NCBI GenBank assembly: GCA_964510055.1
Contig: CAZDZY010000013.1
Span: forward strand, 1-41,408
DNA: 41,408 bases
Reading direction: 5' to 3'
From: DTFZ01 sp964510055
GTDB taxonomy: Bacteria > Bacillota > Clostridia > Christensenellales > SZUA-584
Shown here: positions 8,258 to 14,937 of the stretch, piece by piece
Layout: each line of letters opens with the position of its first letter
Numbering within the stretch: position 1 is the first letter of the stretch
The notes under the pieces: generated by a model
Told to the model about the DNA's origin: nothing
What the model saw: only the letters and a program-made list of their open reading frames with translations
Database searches by the model: none
Translations under genes and position numbers: made by a program

Positions 8258-8536
8258 TCAAAACGGCAGAAAAAAGCCCAGATTGCAGCAGCCAAACGGC
8301 ACGTTTATGCATAAGCCGCAGCGCGGGTTGCGCCAGCTGGGGCTGCATCCGAAGAAAGGAAAACACCCGTGGTCAGAAAAGCCAAATCTGCCGCAGCAAT
8401 CCCTGCCGCGCCTGAATTCGGGGAAACAGCGGCCTCTGTCCCAAAAGCTGTAATATCCGCCGCAAGGCCCGTCGCCGTAGCCTCCTACGCAGCAATCGCA
8501 GCGGTCAAATCCGCACCCGCCAAATCCGAAACCCAT
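8258..8536 (-). CDS. Cys/Gly/aromatic-rich small protein, probable spore surface protein
   Basis: About 92 residues with very high Gly, Cys, Phe and Arg content (MGFGFGGCGFDRCDCC..., DCCGRFGF, CGLCINVPFGCCNLGF). It has no signal peptide. The cysteine clusters suggest disulfide cross-linking or metal binding, as in several spore coat and crust proteins, but no family is recognised. I prefer the ATG at 8536 over the in-frame GTG at 8545 because AGGGGG (8545-8550) is then eight bases upstream. It lies next to a CotJC-like manganese catalase gene on the same strand, which supports a spore-coat role. The overlapping plus-strand Ala-rich frame (8369-8572) lacks a ribosome-binding site and is probably its shadow. 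Confidence 0.55.
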   Translation of the reverse strand: MGFGFGGCGFDRCDCCVGGYGDGPCGGYYSFWDRGRCFPEFRRGRDCCGRFGFSDHGCFPFFGCSPSWRNPRCGLCINVPFGCCNLGFFLPF

Positions 8537-8636
8537 AAACTTCACCCCCTGTTATTTATATATGCCGGCTAATTTATAATTGTTATATAGCGGCGGGGGA
8601 AAGCTTACAAGCGGTTTTGAAAACATTTAAAAAACA

Positions 8637-9314
8637 TCAGCTCCTTGGATTGGTGAACTGCGGAGGCTGCGGATTATCTCCCGGGGCAAAGTACTGGCCT
8701 CCCGGTGAAGACAGGTCGAAATACAGTTTCGAATTACTTGTCACGCCCCAGTCTTTTAGGGAGCCTGTATCTTTAACGCGGTTGAACGCTTCGCGGAACA
8801 TCGTATTATGAGCTTCTTCGCGGTTAAGCAGGAAGTCTATCGTCTCCCTTACGCCGCTGTCGTTTATCTGCCGGTAAAGATACTGATAGACGACTTTCGC
8901 CCTTTCTTCAGCCGCTATGTCGGAGAGTATGTCCGCCGCGAGGTCTCCTGTCTCTTCGATATATGCGCCCGTCCAATAATAGCCGGAAGCGTTGGCGAGG
9001 GCGGGCGTAAGCCCTGTCTGCACATGGGCTTCTATGTTCCCTACAGTCGCCGCGGCGGCGTTCGGGTCGTGCCCGTTTAATAGGTTCACCGTTGTGGCTA
9101 CCATCTCCATGTGCCCAAGCTCCTCTGAGCCTACGTCGAGGAACAGGTCTTTGACCTGCTGGTCTTTTATACGGAAACTCTGGGAAATATACTGCATCGC
9201 GGCTTTAAGCTCGCCGTGCGGGCCTCCCAGTTGCTCCTGCATCATCGCCGCGTAGTTCGGATTCGGCCTGTCTACTTTTACCGGAAATAAAAGCTGTTTT
9301 TCGTGTTTGAACAT
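8637..9314 (-). CDS. Manganese catalase family protein, CotJC-like
   Basis: A 225-residue ferritin-like four-helix protein of the dimanganese catalase family. Candidate metal ligands are Glu35 (GPHGELKAAMQY), Glu65 and His68 (SEELGHME), Glu136/137 (AAEERAK) and His169 (REEAHN), the spacing expected for the family. Such enzymes split hydrogen peroxide; the short Firmicutes versions (CotJC) sit in the spore coat. This protein is longer than B. subtilis CotJC because of a C-terminal extension (DWGVTSNSKLYFDLSSPGG to the end). An AGGAGG sits five bases before the ATG. CotJA and CotJB, which usually accompany CotJC, are not next to it here; the Cys-rich protein gene lies downstream instead. Confidence 0.88.
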   Translation of the reverse strand: MFKHEKQLLFPVKVDRPNPNYAAMMQEQLGGPHGELKAAMQYISQSFRIKDQQVKDLFLDVGSEELGHMEMVATTVNLLNGHDPNAAAATVGNIEAHVQTGLTPALANASGYYWTGAYIEETGDLAADILSDIAAEERAKVVYQYLYRQINDSGVRETIDFLLNREEAHNTMFREAFNRVKDTGSLKDWGVTSNSKLYFDLSSPGGQYFAPGDNPQPPQFTNPRS

Positions 9315-9496
9315 TTGTTCCTCCTGAATTTAATATTGATTATTTTTTCTCTTTAAATTGAGATTATGTCTTTTTAAAAGCTTCTCAGATAATAAAAACC
9401 GGAGTCTGAATTTTATTAAAAGGGCGGCTATGGAAAGCATATCTAAATAAAAATGAGCCATACTGAAAGTAGAAGATACTATAAGGAAGGCGGAAA

Positions 9497-10222
9497 ATGA
9501 AACACGGATATTTAAGATATGTTTACATAGCGGCTGCGGCATTGTGCGTCTTTATGTTTACAGCCGGCTGTCAGGGCAATAATCAGCAAAACGCCGCGAC
9601 AACCCAACTTGCGGGGGGCGGGAACCAATCTTCCGGCACTTCGTCTCAGGGAAGCCAGCCATCGCAATCCGGCGGACAGTCCGGCGGGCAGACGATAGAA
9701 CCGAACCAGCTCATATCCAAAGAGGAAGCAGCTGCGCTTTTAAAAGAAGCGGTTAAGGACGCCGTTACCACCGAACAATCATCGCTGGGCTTAAAAACAG
9801 GGTTTTATGCCCCGGAAAAATCCGACTCAAAAAGTTATCTTGAGATCGTAGTGATGCAGAAACCTCAAAGCGGCGGCCAGGGTGGCGGCGGAAGTCAGGG
9901 AAGCGGCGGCACAAGCAGCAGCCCCAGTCAGAGCCAGGGCGGCAGTTCCGGAGGAGGAGGATCGCAGGGCGGCGAGATATCACCGGCAATGATCTTTGAA
10001 GCCCTGAAAAAATCGATGGCCGACCCGAACTCCACCGAAGTGCTGCATATCGGTGACGATACTTTCGTAACTTCTCCGGGTATAGTGCTTCTGTCGGGCG
10101 AATACTGCATATATGTCTCGGCAGGGGCAACAGACCTTGCAGCCGCCAAAGAGACGGTAAAGAAGGCGGCAGAGCTTATAGTCAGCAATTTAAAACGCAT
10201 ACAGGGAAGCAGCGCAAAATAG
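9497..10222 (+). CDS. Lipoprotein with Gly/Ser/Gln-rich linkers, function unknown
   Basis: A 241-residue predicted lipoprotein: signal segment residues 1-24 with lipobox TAGC and Cys25. Two low-complexity stretches rich in Gly, Ser and Gln occupy residues ~26-68 and ~124-159. The first tethers the domain to the membrane. The second interrupts the folded part, splitting it into residues 69-123 (LISKEEAAALLKEAV..., SYLEIVVMQKP) and 160-235 (SPAMIFEALKKSM, GEYCIYVSAG). I recognise no family. AAGGAAGG lies six bases before the ATG. A hairpin terminator follows at 10240. The gene stands alone between the spore catalase and the SASP gene, so a sporulation or germination role is possible but unproven. 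Confidence 0.7.
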   Translation: MKHGYLRYVYIAAAALCVFMFTAGCQGNNQQNAATTQLAGGGNQSSGTSSQGSQPSQSGGQSGGQTIEPNQLISKEEAAALLKEAVKDAVTTEQSSLGLKTGFYAPEKSDSKSYLEIVVMQKPQSGGQGGGGSQGSGGTSSSPSQSQGGSSGGGGSQGGEISPAMIFEALKKSMADPNSTEVLHIGDDTFVTSPGIVLLSGEYCIYVSAGATDLAAAKETVKKAAELIVSNLKRIQGSSAK

Positions 10223-10239
10223 TATGCAAAAGACCAGCT

Positions 10240-10271
10240 AAAGAGGAAGTTGGATAACCTCCTCTTTATAG
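10240..10271 (+). terminator. Hairpin terminator after lipoprotein gene
   Basis: AAAGAGGAAGTT (10240-10251) pairs with AACCTCCTCTTT (10256-10267) with one A-C mismatch and a 4-base loop, followed by an AT-rich run. It starts 18 bases after the lipoprotein stop. Confidence 0.6.
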
Positions 10272-10386
10272 TTATATAAAAAGTCTATTACCGGGCAATA
10301 TAGAATTAAACTTTTCGATTTAATAGATATGTCGTCCGCGGGGGATATTAATAGTGCGGCATTGCCGCAGAATCAGGAGGTTTTGT

Positions 10387-10551
10387 ATGTCTAGACAAGG
10401 GTTAATGTCGGAAGCTTTAAAACAGGAGATTGCTAAAAGGCTGGGCGTTGAAGAAACTGTCGCCCAAGAAGGATGGGGCGGCGTTTCTGCCCGCAATTGC
10501 GGTAACATTGTTCGTGAAGCCATAGAGATGGCCGAAAAGTCGCGGACATGA
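10387..10551 (+). CDS. Small acid-soluble spore protein, alpha/beta type
   Basis: A 54-residue DNA-binding spore protein that coats forespore DNA and protects it from UV and heat. The pattern LKQEIAKRLGVEETV, GWGGVSARNCGNIVREAIEMAEKS matches the two conserved blocks of alpha/beta SASPs. The QEIA segment fits the cleavage site of the germination protease GPR. It is slightly shorter than the usual 60-70 residues because the N-terminal lead is short. I placed the start at the ATG at 10387, with AGGAGG at 10375-10380, rather than further upstream. A strong terminator follows. A forespore (sigma-G) promoter is expected, but I could not identify one confidently. Confidence 0.85.
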   Translation: MSRQGLMSEALKQEIAKRLGVEETVAQEGWGGVSARNCGNIVREAIEMAEKSRT

Positions 10552-10581
10552 CCTCCACTTTGCCCCCAAAAGGGCATAGAA

Positions 10582-10612
10582 ACAGAGAGCCGTTGGGCTC
10601 TCTGTTTTGTTT
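10582..10612 (+). terminator. Rho-independent terminator after SASP gene
   Basis: A perfect 10-bp stem: ACAGAGAGCC (10582-10591) with GGCTCTCTGT (10596-10605), 4-base loop, then TTTTGTTTCTT. A second perfect hairpin at 10620-10648 (AAACTCC...GGAGTTT) lies between this and the end of spoVAE and may act on the opposite strand. Confidence 0.85.
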
Positions 10613-10678
10613 CTTATATAAACTCCTCCGGCAGTGCCGGTGGAGTTTAATCCCATTGTAGACGCATACGCCATTTAA

Positions 10679-11035
10679 CTATTTTTTCGTCTTCGGTTTG
10701 AATATAAGCGCCACGAGATATCCGAAGAATACGGCCGCAGCTATACCGCCCGCGGTGCTTGTTACGCCTCCCGTTAAGGCCCCGAGTATGCCTTTTTCCC
10801 GAACCGCCTCGATTGCCCCGCTTGCGAGGGAGTATCCGAAACCAGTGAGGGGCACCTGTGCTCCCGCGCCCGCGAACTTTTCAAAAGGCTCGTATACCTG
10901 GACGGCGGTAAGCACGACTCCCAGCGTAACGAACAATACCAATATCCTCGCCGGCGTCATGGCAGTCTTGGAAAGCAGTATCTGGCCGACAACGCATATC
11001 GCGCCGCCTATAACAAATGCCCAGAAGTAATTCAT
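10679..11035 (-). CDS. spoVAE: Stage V sporulation protein AE
   Basis: About 118 residues, an integral membrane protein with roughly four hydrophobic segments (NYFWAFVIGGAICVVGQILL, ILVLFVTLGVVLTAV, TGGVTSTAGGIAAAVFFGYLVALIF) and the conserved QVPLTGFGYSLASG loop. Together with SpoVAC and SpoVAD it moves Ca-dipicolinate into the developing spore and out during germination. The ATG at 11035 overlaps the spoVAD stop in an ATGA arrangement, indicating translational coupling; an in-frame GTG at 11044 is the alternative start. Last gene of the spoVA operon. Confidence 0.92.
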   Translation of the reverse strand: MNYFWAFVIGGAICVVGQILLSKTAMTPARILVLFVTLGVVLTAVQVYEPFEKFAGAGAQVPLTGFGYSLASGAIEAVREKGILGALTGGVTSTAGGIAAAVFFGYLVALIFKPKTKK

Positions 11036-12054
11036 GATCCGCACCCCATTTCTATCGAGACGGCGTGGGCGACAGAGGGAATAGTCTCTTTCTGCAGCGC
11101 GCTCGTAGGGCTGTGCAGCGCTCCCGTAGCCGTAAAAAGTATTTTGCCTATGCTGCCGTGCCTCATCTCGTTATAAAAATGCCCGCACAGCAACGAAGCG
11201 CTGCAGCCGCAGCCGCTTCCGCCGCATTTCATCAATTCGTTGCCGCTGTATATGAGGGAGCCGCAATCCCGATGATTTGGGGATATGTCGTGACCGGCCG
11301 CGGAAACAAGGCTTAAAAGCAGTTCGCTGCCAAAAGTGCCGAGGTCGCCGGTTATTATGAAATCATAATAATCGGGTTTCCGGCCGGTATCCTCAAAATG
11401 GTTAATTATTGTTTCCGCCGCGGCGGGCGCCATCGCGGCGCCTAAATTGTTTACATCGTTTACGCCCATGTCTATCACATGCCCTATGGTCGCGTGCGTT
11501 ACGGCGGGGTAATTCGCGTCGCGCTGAGATGAAATTATCAGCGCTCCTGAGCCGGTGACCGTGCTCTGGGAGGTGGGCGTTTTAGGGGTTCCCAATTCGA
11601 GAGGATTCCTGAATTGTCTTTCCGCGGTGGCGAAGTGGCTGCTTGTGGCGCATACGACGCTGCCGGCGAAGCCTCCGTCGACTATCATTGAGCCTAATGC
11701 GATCGATTCCGACATAGTCGAACACGCGCCGTACAGTCCTAAAAACGGTATGCCGAGAGTCCTCGCGGCAAAACCTGAAGAGATGATCTGATTAAGCAGG
11801 TCGCCGCCCAGCATATACGCTATATTTTCAACCTTAAGATTCGCTTTGCCCAGAGCCGTCTTTACTGCCTCTACTATCATCTTGCGTTCAGCGAGCTCAT
11901 ATGTTTTTTCGCCCCAAAGATCGTCTCCGATTACTATATCGAACGTTTCGCCGTACGGGCCTTCCCGCTCATTCTGACCCGCCGCAGCAGCGGCTGACAG
12001 TATGATCGGGGGAGAAGAATATCTTACTGTTTTCCTGCCGACCCTTGTACCCAT
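11032..12054 (-). CDS. spoVAD: Stage V sporulation protein AD
   Basis: A 340-residue thiolase-fold protein of the SpoVAD family, known to bind dipicolinic acid at the forespore inner membrane. Visible family features are the N-terminal VGRKTVRYSSPPIILSAAAAAG, LGLYGACSTMSESIALGSM in the middle, and DCGSLIYSGNELMKCGGSGCGCSA near the C terminus. Length matches B. subtilis SpoVAD (338). It begins one base after the spoVAC stop and overlaps spoVAE by four bases, so the three are translated together. As in other members it looks like a ketoacyl-synthase relative adapted to ligand binding. Confidence 0.96.
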   Translation of the reverse strand: MGTRVGRKTVRYSSPPIILSAAAAAGQNEREGPYGETFDIVIGDDLWGEKTYELAERKMIVEAVKTALGKANLKVENIAYMLGGDLLNQIISSGFAARTLGIPFLGLYGACSTMSESIALGSMIVDGGFAGSVVCATSSHFATAERQFRNPLELGTPKTPTSQSTVTGSGALIISSQRDANYPAVTHATIGHVIDMGVNDVNNLGAAMAPAAAETIINHFEDTGRKPDYYDFIITGDLGTFGSELLLSLVSAAGHDISPNHRDCGSLIYSGNELMKCGGSGCGCSASLLCGHFYNEMRHGSIGKILFTATGALHSPTSALQKETIPSVAHAVSIEMGCGS

Positions 12055-12055
12055 A

Positions 12056-12514
12056 TCACAACGCTCCTGCTATATAATATATGATCCCGACTATCACCGA
12101 CGAGCTGATGCCGTATACCAGCACCGGGCCTGCTATGGTAAACAGCTTTGCACCTACTCCCATGATATAGCCCTCCCATTTATACTCAAGCGCGGGGGAG
12201 ACTATCGAGTTGGCGAATCCGGTTATGGGGACTATAGAACCGGCGCCGCCTATCCTGCCGAGTATATCGTACACGCCTATGCCGGTAAACAGCGCGCCGA
12301 GGAAAATGAGCACTGCCGAGCGGAATACTCCTACGCCCTTTTCGTCAAGGCCCAAGACGTTACCCCCCAAGTCGTTCAAAGCTTCTCCCAATACACAGAT
12401 AAGACCGCCGACTATAAACGCCATTATACATTCTTTTAAAAGGTTGCTCTTGGGCATCCGGGTCTTTACCTGCTGCTGATAGTTTTTTTGATCCACGGAT
12501 TTTTTTATATCCAT
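12056..12514 (-). CDS. spoVAC: Stage V sporulation protein AC
   Basis: A 152-residue membrane protein. A basic cytoplasmic N terminus (~25 residues) precedes several hydrophobic helices (ECIMAFIVGGLICVLGEAL, FRSAVLIFLGALFTGIGVYDIL, LFTIAGPVLVYGISSSVIVGIIYYIAG) and the conserved GSIVPITGFANSIVSPALEYK loop. SpoVAC is a membrane channel component for dipicolinic acid and in B. subtilis behaves as a mechanosensitive channel. It precedes spoVAD by one base. The related loop PLTGFGYSLAS in SpoVAE shows the shared origin of the AC and AE families. SpoVAA and SpoVAB, upstream in B. subtilis, are missing, as in many clostridia. Confidence 0.96.
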   Translation of the reverse strand: MDIKKSVDQKNYQQQVKTRMPKSNLLKECIMAFIVGGLICVLGEALNDLGGNVLGLDEKGVGVFRSAVLIFLGALFTGIGVYDILGRIGGAGSIVPITGFANSIVSPALEYKWEGYIMGVGAKLFTIAGPVLVYGISSSVIVGIIYYIAGAL

Positions 12515-12522
12515 TTTAACAC

Positions 12523-12660
12523 CTATACTTTTTTCTGCCTTTCCGGTATGGGCTTACTCCGCTGTTCGCTTTCTTCCAATGCCGGCATTTGCCCTAAATT
12601 GGTTTCCGGCATCTTCATGTAACTTTTCATGTTCTTCCTTTCCATATGCCCCGTAATCAT
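12523..12660 (-). CDS. Small ORF (45 aa) immediately upstream of spoVAC
   Basis: A candidate 45-residue hydrophilic peptide (MITGHMERKNMKSYMKMP ... SKPIPERQKKV), ending eight bases before spoVAC. Its ATG overlaps the stop of the preceding small membrane-protein ORF in an ATGA arrangement, and GGAGGG lies just upstream, though close (about three bases). Internal ATGs could serve instead, giving 40 or 35 residues. No family recognised. The coupled organisation suggests a real small gene or a translational leader for spoVAC. Its reality rests on arrangement only. Confidence 0.35.
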   Translation of the reverse strand: MITGHMERKNMKSYMKMPETNLGQMPALEESEQRSKPIPERQKKV

Positions 12661-12968
12661 ATCCCTCCGCGCCCGGAAGGCCCGGCGGGAGCAAACTGTA
12701 TATTGTATGGATATTTTGATTGTGTAAGACCTGAAAAAACAAGCCCGTCGGCTTTTGTAGCGGAGCGGAAGCCGCCCAACCGGACGTACCACGCATTAGT
12801 AAAATTGCCTTTGTGCGGCTGGCAGAACAATATTACGATTACTACTGCAGCCGTTACGACGAGGATACATATCAAAACTATTATGACCCACCTGCTTTTT
12901 ATCCACTCCAAACGATATCCACCAACTTCAATAATATTGTGCCGCCTTGTTTTTTTTATTATTTGCAT
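12657..12968 (-). CDS. Small single-pass membrane protein at head of spoVA operon
   Basis: Up to 103 residues: a basic N terminus, one hydrophobic helix (SRWVIIVLICILVVTAAVVIVILF, given as residues ~25-48), then ~50 polar residues ending SGRGGI. It is not similar to SpoVAA or SpoVAB, which sit at this place in B. subtilis. The ATG at 12968 has no visible ribosome-binding site; a TTG at 12911, with GGTGG about seven bases upstream, would give 84 residues and may be the true start. It is on the same strand as spoVAC and joined to it by the 45-aa ORF. I recognise no family. Confidence 0.45.
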   Translation of the reverse strand: MQIIKKTRRHNIIEVGGYRLEWIKSRWVIIVLICILVVTAAVVIVILFCQPHKGNFTNAWYVRLGGFRSATKADGLVFSGLTQSKYPYNIQFAPAGPSGRGGI

Positions 12969-13005
12969 ATGGTTAAAAAATATTTGACCGGACGATAAGA
13001 GTTAG

Positions 13006-13202
13006 GGAAACGCTGATTTATTCGCTTAATATCTTTGCACTATAGCCCCAAAAAGTCTTACGGCTTTTTGGGGCCCCCGTTAATTTGGCGCCTGCCTGCG
13101 TCGTCAAAATCCGAAATAGCGCTGCTATTCATTTGTTTTTGCTTCTTGGCAGACACCAAATTTCCTCGTAAATCTTATTGCCCTCATTAAATCAGCGCTT
13201 CC
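13006..13202. mobile_element. MITE-like noncoding inverted-repeat element (197 bp)
   Basis: Terminal inverted repeats of 15 bp with one mismatch bound the element: GGAAACGCTGATTTA (13006-13020) and TAAATCAGCGCTTCC (13188-13202). Inside are a perfect 11-bp hairpin (GCCCCAAAAAG 13045-13055 with CTTTTTGGGGC 13064-13074) and a second inverted pair, AATTTGGCGCCTGCC (13082-13096) with GGCAGACACCAAATT (13148-13162). There is no ORF. The structure is that of a miniature inverted-repeat transposable element or similar palindromic repeat. A clear target-site duplication was not found. It fills the gap between the sigF terminator and the spoVA operon. Confidence 0.55.
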
Positions 13203-13212
13203 TTGGATCGGG

Positions 13213-13241
13213 GCAAAATAAAAGAGCAACTCCGGCTGCTC
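13213..13241 (-). terminator. Terminator of the spoIIA operon
   Basis: On the minus strand GAGCAG pairs with TTGCTC (13224-13241), loop CCGGAG, followed by TTTTATTTT. It lies 26 bases beyond the sigF stop codon. Confidence 0.65.
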
Positions 13242-13266
13242 AATAGTGGCTAAAACAAATCAACGA

Positions 13267-14001
13267 CTATTCGACCGCTTTTTTTAACTTGCTTATGATC
13301 TTCGTTATGAGCCGCGATACCTGCACCTGCGAGACGCCGAGTATCTCGGCTATCTCCATCTGGGTCTTATCGCTGTAATAACGGAGCATTATGAGCTGGC
13401 GCTCTTTCGGGTCGAGTTTAAGTATGAGCTCTTTCAGAAGTATCTTATCAATCATGTCGCCGCTCGAATCTTCCGACATCGTATCTATAAGCAGCGTCTT
13501 CGAGCTTTCGTCTTCAAACGCGGGCTCATATATCGATACCGGGCTGCGGACAGCTTCAATAGCGAAGACTATGTCTTCCGCCGACATTTCGAGCTTTTGG
13601 GCAAGTTCTTCGATAGTAGGCTCGCGCTTTAATTCCTCTTTCATCCTTTCCTTCATGTTAAATATCTCAAACGACTTTTCCCGGAGCGACCTGCTTACCT
13701 TAATTATTCCGTCGTCCCGCAGGAACCGTTTTATCTCGCCCGCTATCATAGGCACCGCGTATGTAGAGAACCTGACCTCGTAAGACGGGTCGTAACCGAG
13801 CACTGCCTTAACAAGCCCGAGGCTGCCTATCTGCATAAGATCCTCAAACTCAACCCCGCGGTTCAAAAACTTTTTTACTATGCTTTTAACAAGCGCGGTG
13901 TTTCTGACTATGAGCGTTTCTTTTGCATCGTCATCGCCGCTTTGGGCTGCTTTTATCAATATCAGTGATTCTTCGTGTTTTAAAACGCCGCTGTCCGCCA
14001 T
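13267..14001 (-). CDS. sigF: RNA polymerase sporulation sigma factor F
   Basis: A 244-residue sigma-70 family factor that directs early forespore transcription. Region 2 is visible (NTALVKSIVKKFLNRGVEFEDLMQIGSLGL, YEVRFSTYAVPMIAGEIKRFLRDDG), then region 3 (VSRSLREKSFE...EPTIEELAQKL) and region 4 with its helix-turn-helix (TQMEIAEILGVSQVQVSRLITKI). Identity as sigma-F rather than sigma-G or sigma-B rests on the SpoIIAA-SpoIIAB-sigma order. SpoIIAB ends eight bases upstream. In B. subtilis the spoVA operon lies directly downstream; the same order is kept here, with a MITE-like element inserted between. Confidence 0.95.
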   Translation of the reverse strand: MADSGVLKHEESLILIKAAQSGDDDAKETLIVRNTALVKSIVKKFLNRGVEFEDLMQIGSLGLVKAVLGYDPSYEVRFSTYAVPMIAGEIKRFLRDDGIIKVSRSLREKSFEIFNMKERMKEELKREPTIEELAQKLEMSAEDIVFAIEAVRSPVSIYEPAFEDESSKTLLIDTMSEDSSGDMIDKILLKELILKLDPKERQLIMLRYYSDKTQMEIAEILGVSQVQVSRLITKIISKLKKAVE

Positions 14002-14009
14002 ATGAGTTC

Positions 14010-14435
14010 CTATTTCCTGATCGTTTTTGTCATTACTACCGTGGTCCCGCGCCCGACCTGTGATATTACCTTTACTTCATCCATGAAGGTTTCCATAACG
14101 GTAAATCCCATGCCTGAGCGCGATTCGTCTCCGGCAGTGCTGAAAAACGGCTGTCTTGCCTGCTCTATATCGGCAATGCCCACGCCAAAGTCCTGTATGC
14201 TGATCGTGATGTTGCTGTCTGAAAGCTCCGCCTTTATATATATGTCGCCCGTGCGGTCGGGGTAGGCGTGTACTATGCAATTCGTGACGGCCTCAGAGAC
14301 CGCGGTCTTGATATCGGCGACCTCTTCGAGTGTCGGATTCAATTGTGTAGCGAATGCCCCCACAACGCTTCGCGCAAAGCCTTCGTTTTCCGAAAGGCTT
14401 AAGAGCCGCAGTTCCATAACGTTTTTGTTTTCCAT
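14010..14435 (-). CDS. spoIIAB: Anti-sigma F factor / serine kinase SpoIIAB
   Basis: A 141-residue GHKL-type ATPase that binds and inhibits sigma-F and phosphorylates SpoIIAA. The nucleotide-binding boxes are present: N box AVSEAVTNCIVHAYP (residues ~44-58), G1 DFGVGIADIEQA, and G2 SRSGMGFTVMETFMDEV. Length matches family members (~140-146). It lies between spoIIAA (11 bases away) and sigF (eight bases away), so the stoichiometry of the three is set by one mRNA. Confidence 0.96.
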   Translation of the reverse strand: MENKNVMELRLLSLSENEGFARSVVGAFATQLNPTLEEVADIKTAVSEAVTNCIVHAYPDRTGDIYIKAELSDSNITISIQDFGVGIADIEQARQPFFSTAGDESRSGMGFTVMETFMDEVKVISQVGRGTTVVMTKTIRK

Positions 14436-14446
14436 AATTGCCCCCG

Positions 14447-14755
14447 TTATTTGATTTTTTTGATCAGTTTATAGATCCCGCTCACATCGAACACCTTTTC
14501 GATCTGCCTGTTTGCGTTTCTTATGTACATGCTGTTGCCGTACACCTTAAGCCTTTTATACCGCCCGAGAACGACCCCGAGGCCCGAACTGTCCATAAAG
14601 CTTAAATTTCTAAGATCCAGTATCAGGTTGGCGTCCCTGTGCGTTTTTATTACCTCATCCAGTTCCTCTTTGGCCTGCTGCGAGCTGTGATGGTCCAGTT
14701 CTCCGAACAGGTATGCGGTGACGTATTCGTTCTGACGTTTTACCTGTATGTGCAT
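14447..14755 (-). CDS. spoIIAA: Anti-sigma F factor antagonist SpoIIAA
   Basis: A 102-residue STAS-domain protein. When unphosphorylated it displaces sigma-F from SpoIIAB. The phosphorylation loop SFMDSSGLGVVLGRYKRLK is nearly identical to that of Bacillus SpoIIAA; Ser56 or Ser57 corresponds to the phosphorylated serine. It is about 14 residues shorter than B. subtilis SpoIIAA at the C terminus. It is the first gene of the operon, downstream of a sigma-H-like promoter, and divergent from a class A PBP gene. A phosphatase (SpoIIE) is expected elsewhere in the genome. Confidence 0.95.
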   Translation of the reverse strand: MHIQVKRQNEYVTAYLFGELDHHSSQQAKEELDEVIKTHRDANLILDLRNLSFMDSSGLGVVLGRYKRLKVYGNSMYIRNANRQIEKVFDVSGIYKLIKKIK

Positions 14756-14785
14756 AAACTATCCTTTCGAGAATTCTACATAACC

Positions 14786-14814
14786 GTATTCTGTTTAATT
14801 TCAAACAACCCTTT
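14786..14814 (-). promoter_or_regulatory. Sigma-H-type promoter of the spoIIA operon (candidate)
   Basis: On the minus strand AAAGGGTTG (14806-14814) is followed after 11 bases by ACAGAATAC (14786-14794). Compared with the sigma-H consensus RnAGGAwWW-N11-12-RnnGAATww there are mismatches only at flexible or edge positions. It lies about 30 bases upstream of the spoIIAA start. The B. subtilis spoIIA operon is sigma-H dependent, so the match is expected on biological grounds. Confidence 0.55.
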
Positions 14815-14822
14815 AAGAGGTT

Positions 14823-14854
14823 TTGACACATTTTAACTATTTTTCGTGTTAATA
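14823..14854 (+). promoter_or_regulatory. Possible promoter for class A PBP gene
   Basis: A perfect TTGACA (14823-14828) faces the PBP gene, followed by an AT-rich -10 region (TGTTAATA, from 14847). The -10 match is weak. The divergent spoIIA promoter lies within 10-40 bases, so the two could influence each other. Confidence 0.35.
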
Positions 14855-14937
14855 TTTGGTTTATGTCGAATAACATAATAAGATTGTTTTCGGACAGCAT
14901 AAAAACGTTGGAAAAACGACGATAAAAGGAAGCTGCA

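Noticed and set aside
10354..10386. N-terminal extension of the SASP (MRHCRRIRRFC)
   Set aside because: It runs through a small hairpin and the AGGAGG ribosome-binding site; the ATG at 10387 fits the family.
12523..12796. Longer overlapping minus frames (80-89 codons) upstream of spoVAC
   Set aside because: They overlap the membrane-protein ORF in other frames without start signals; only the coupled 45-codon part is plausible.
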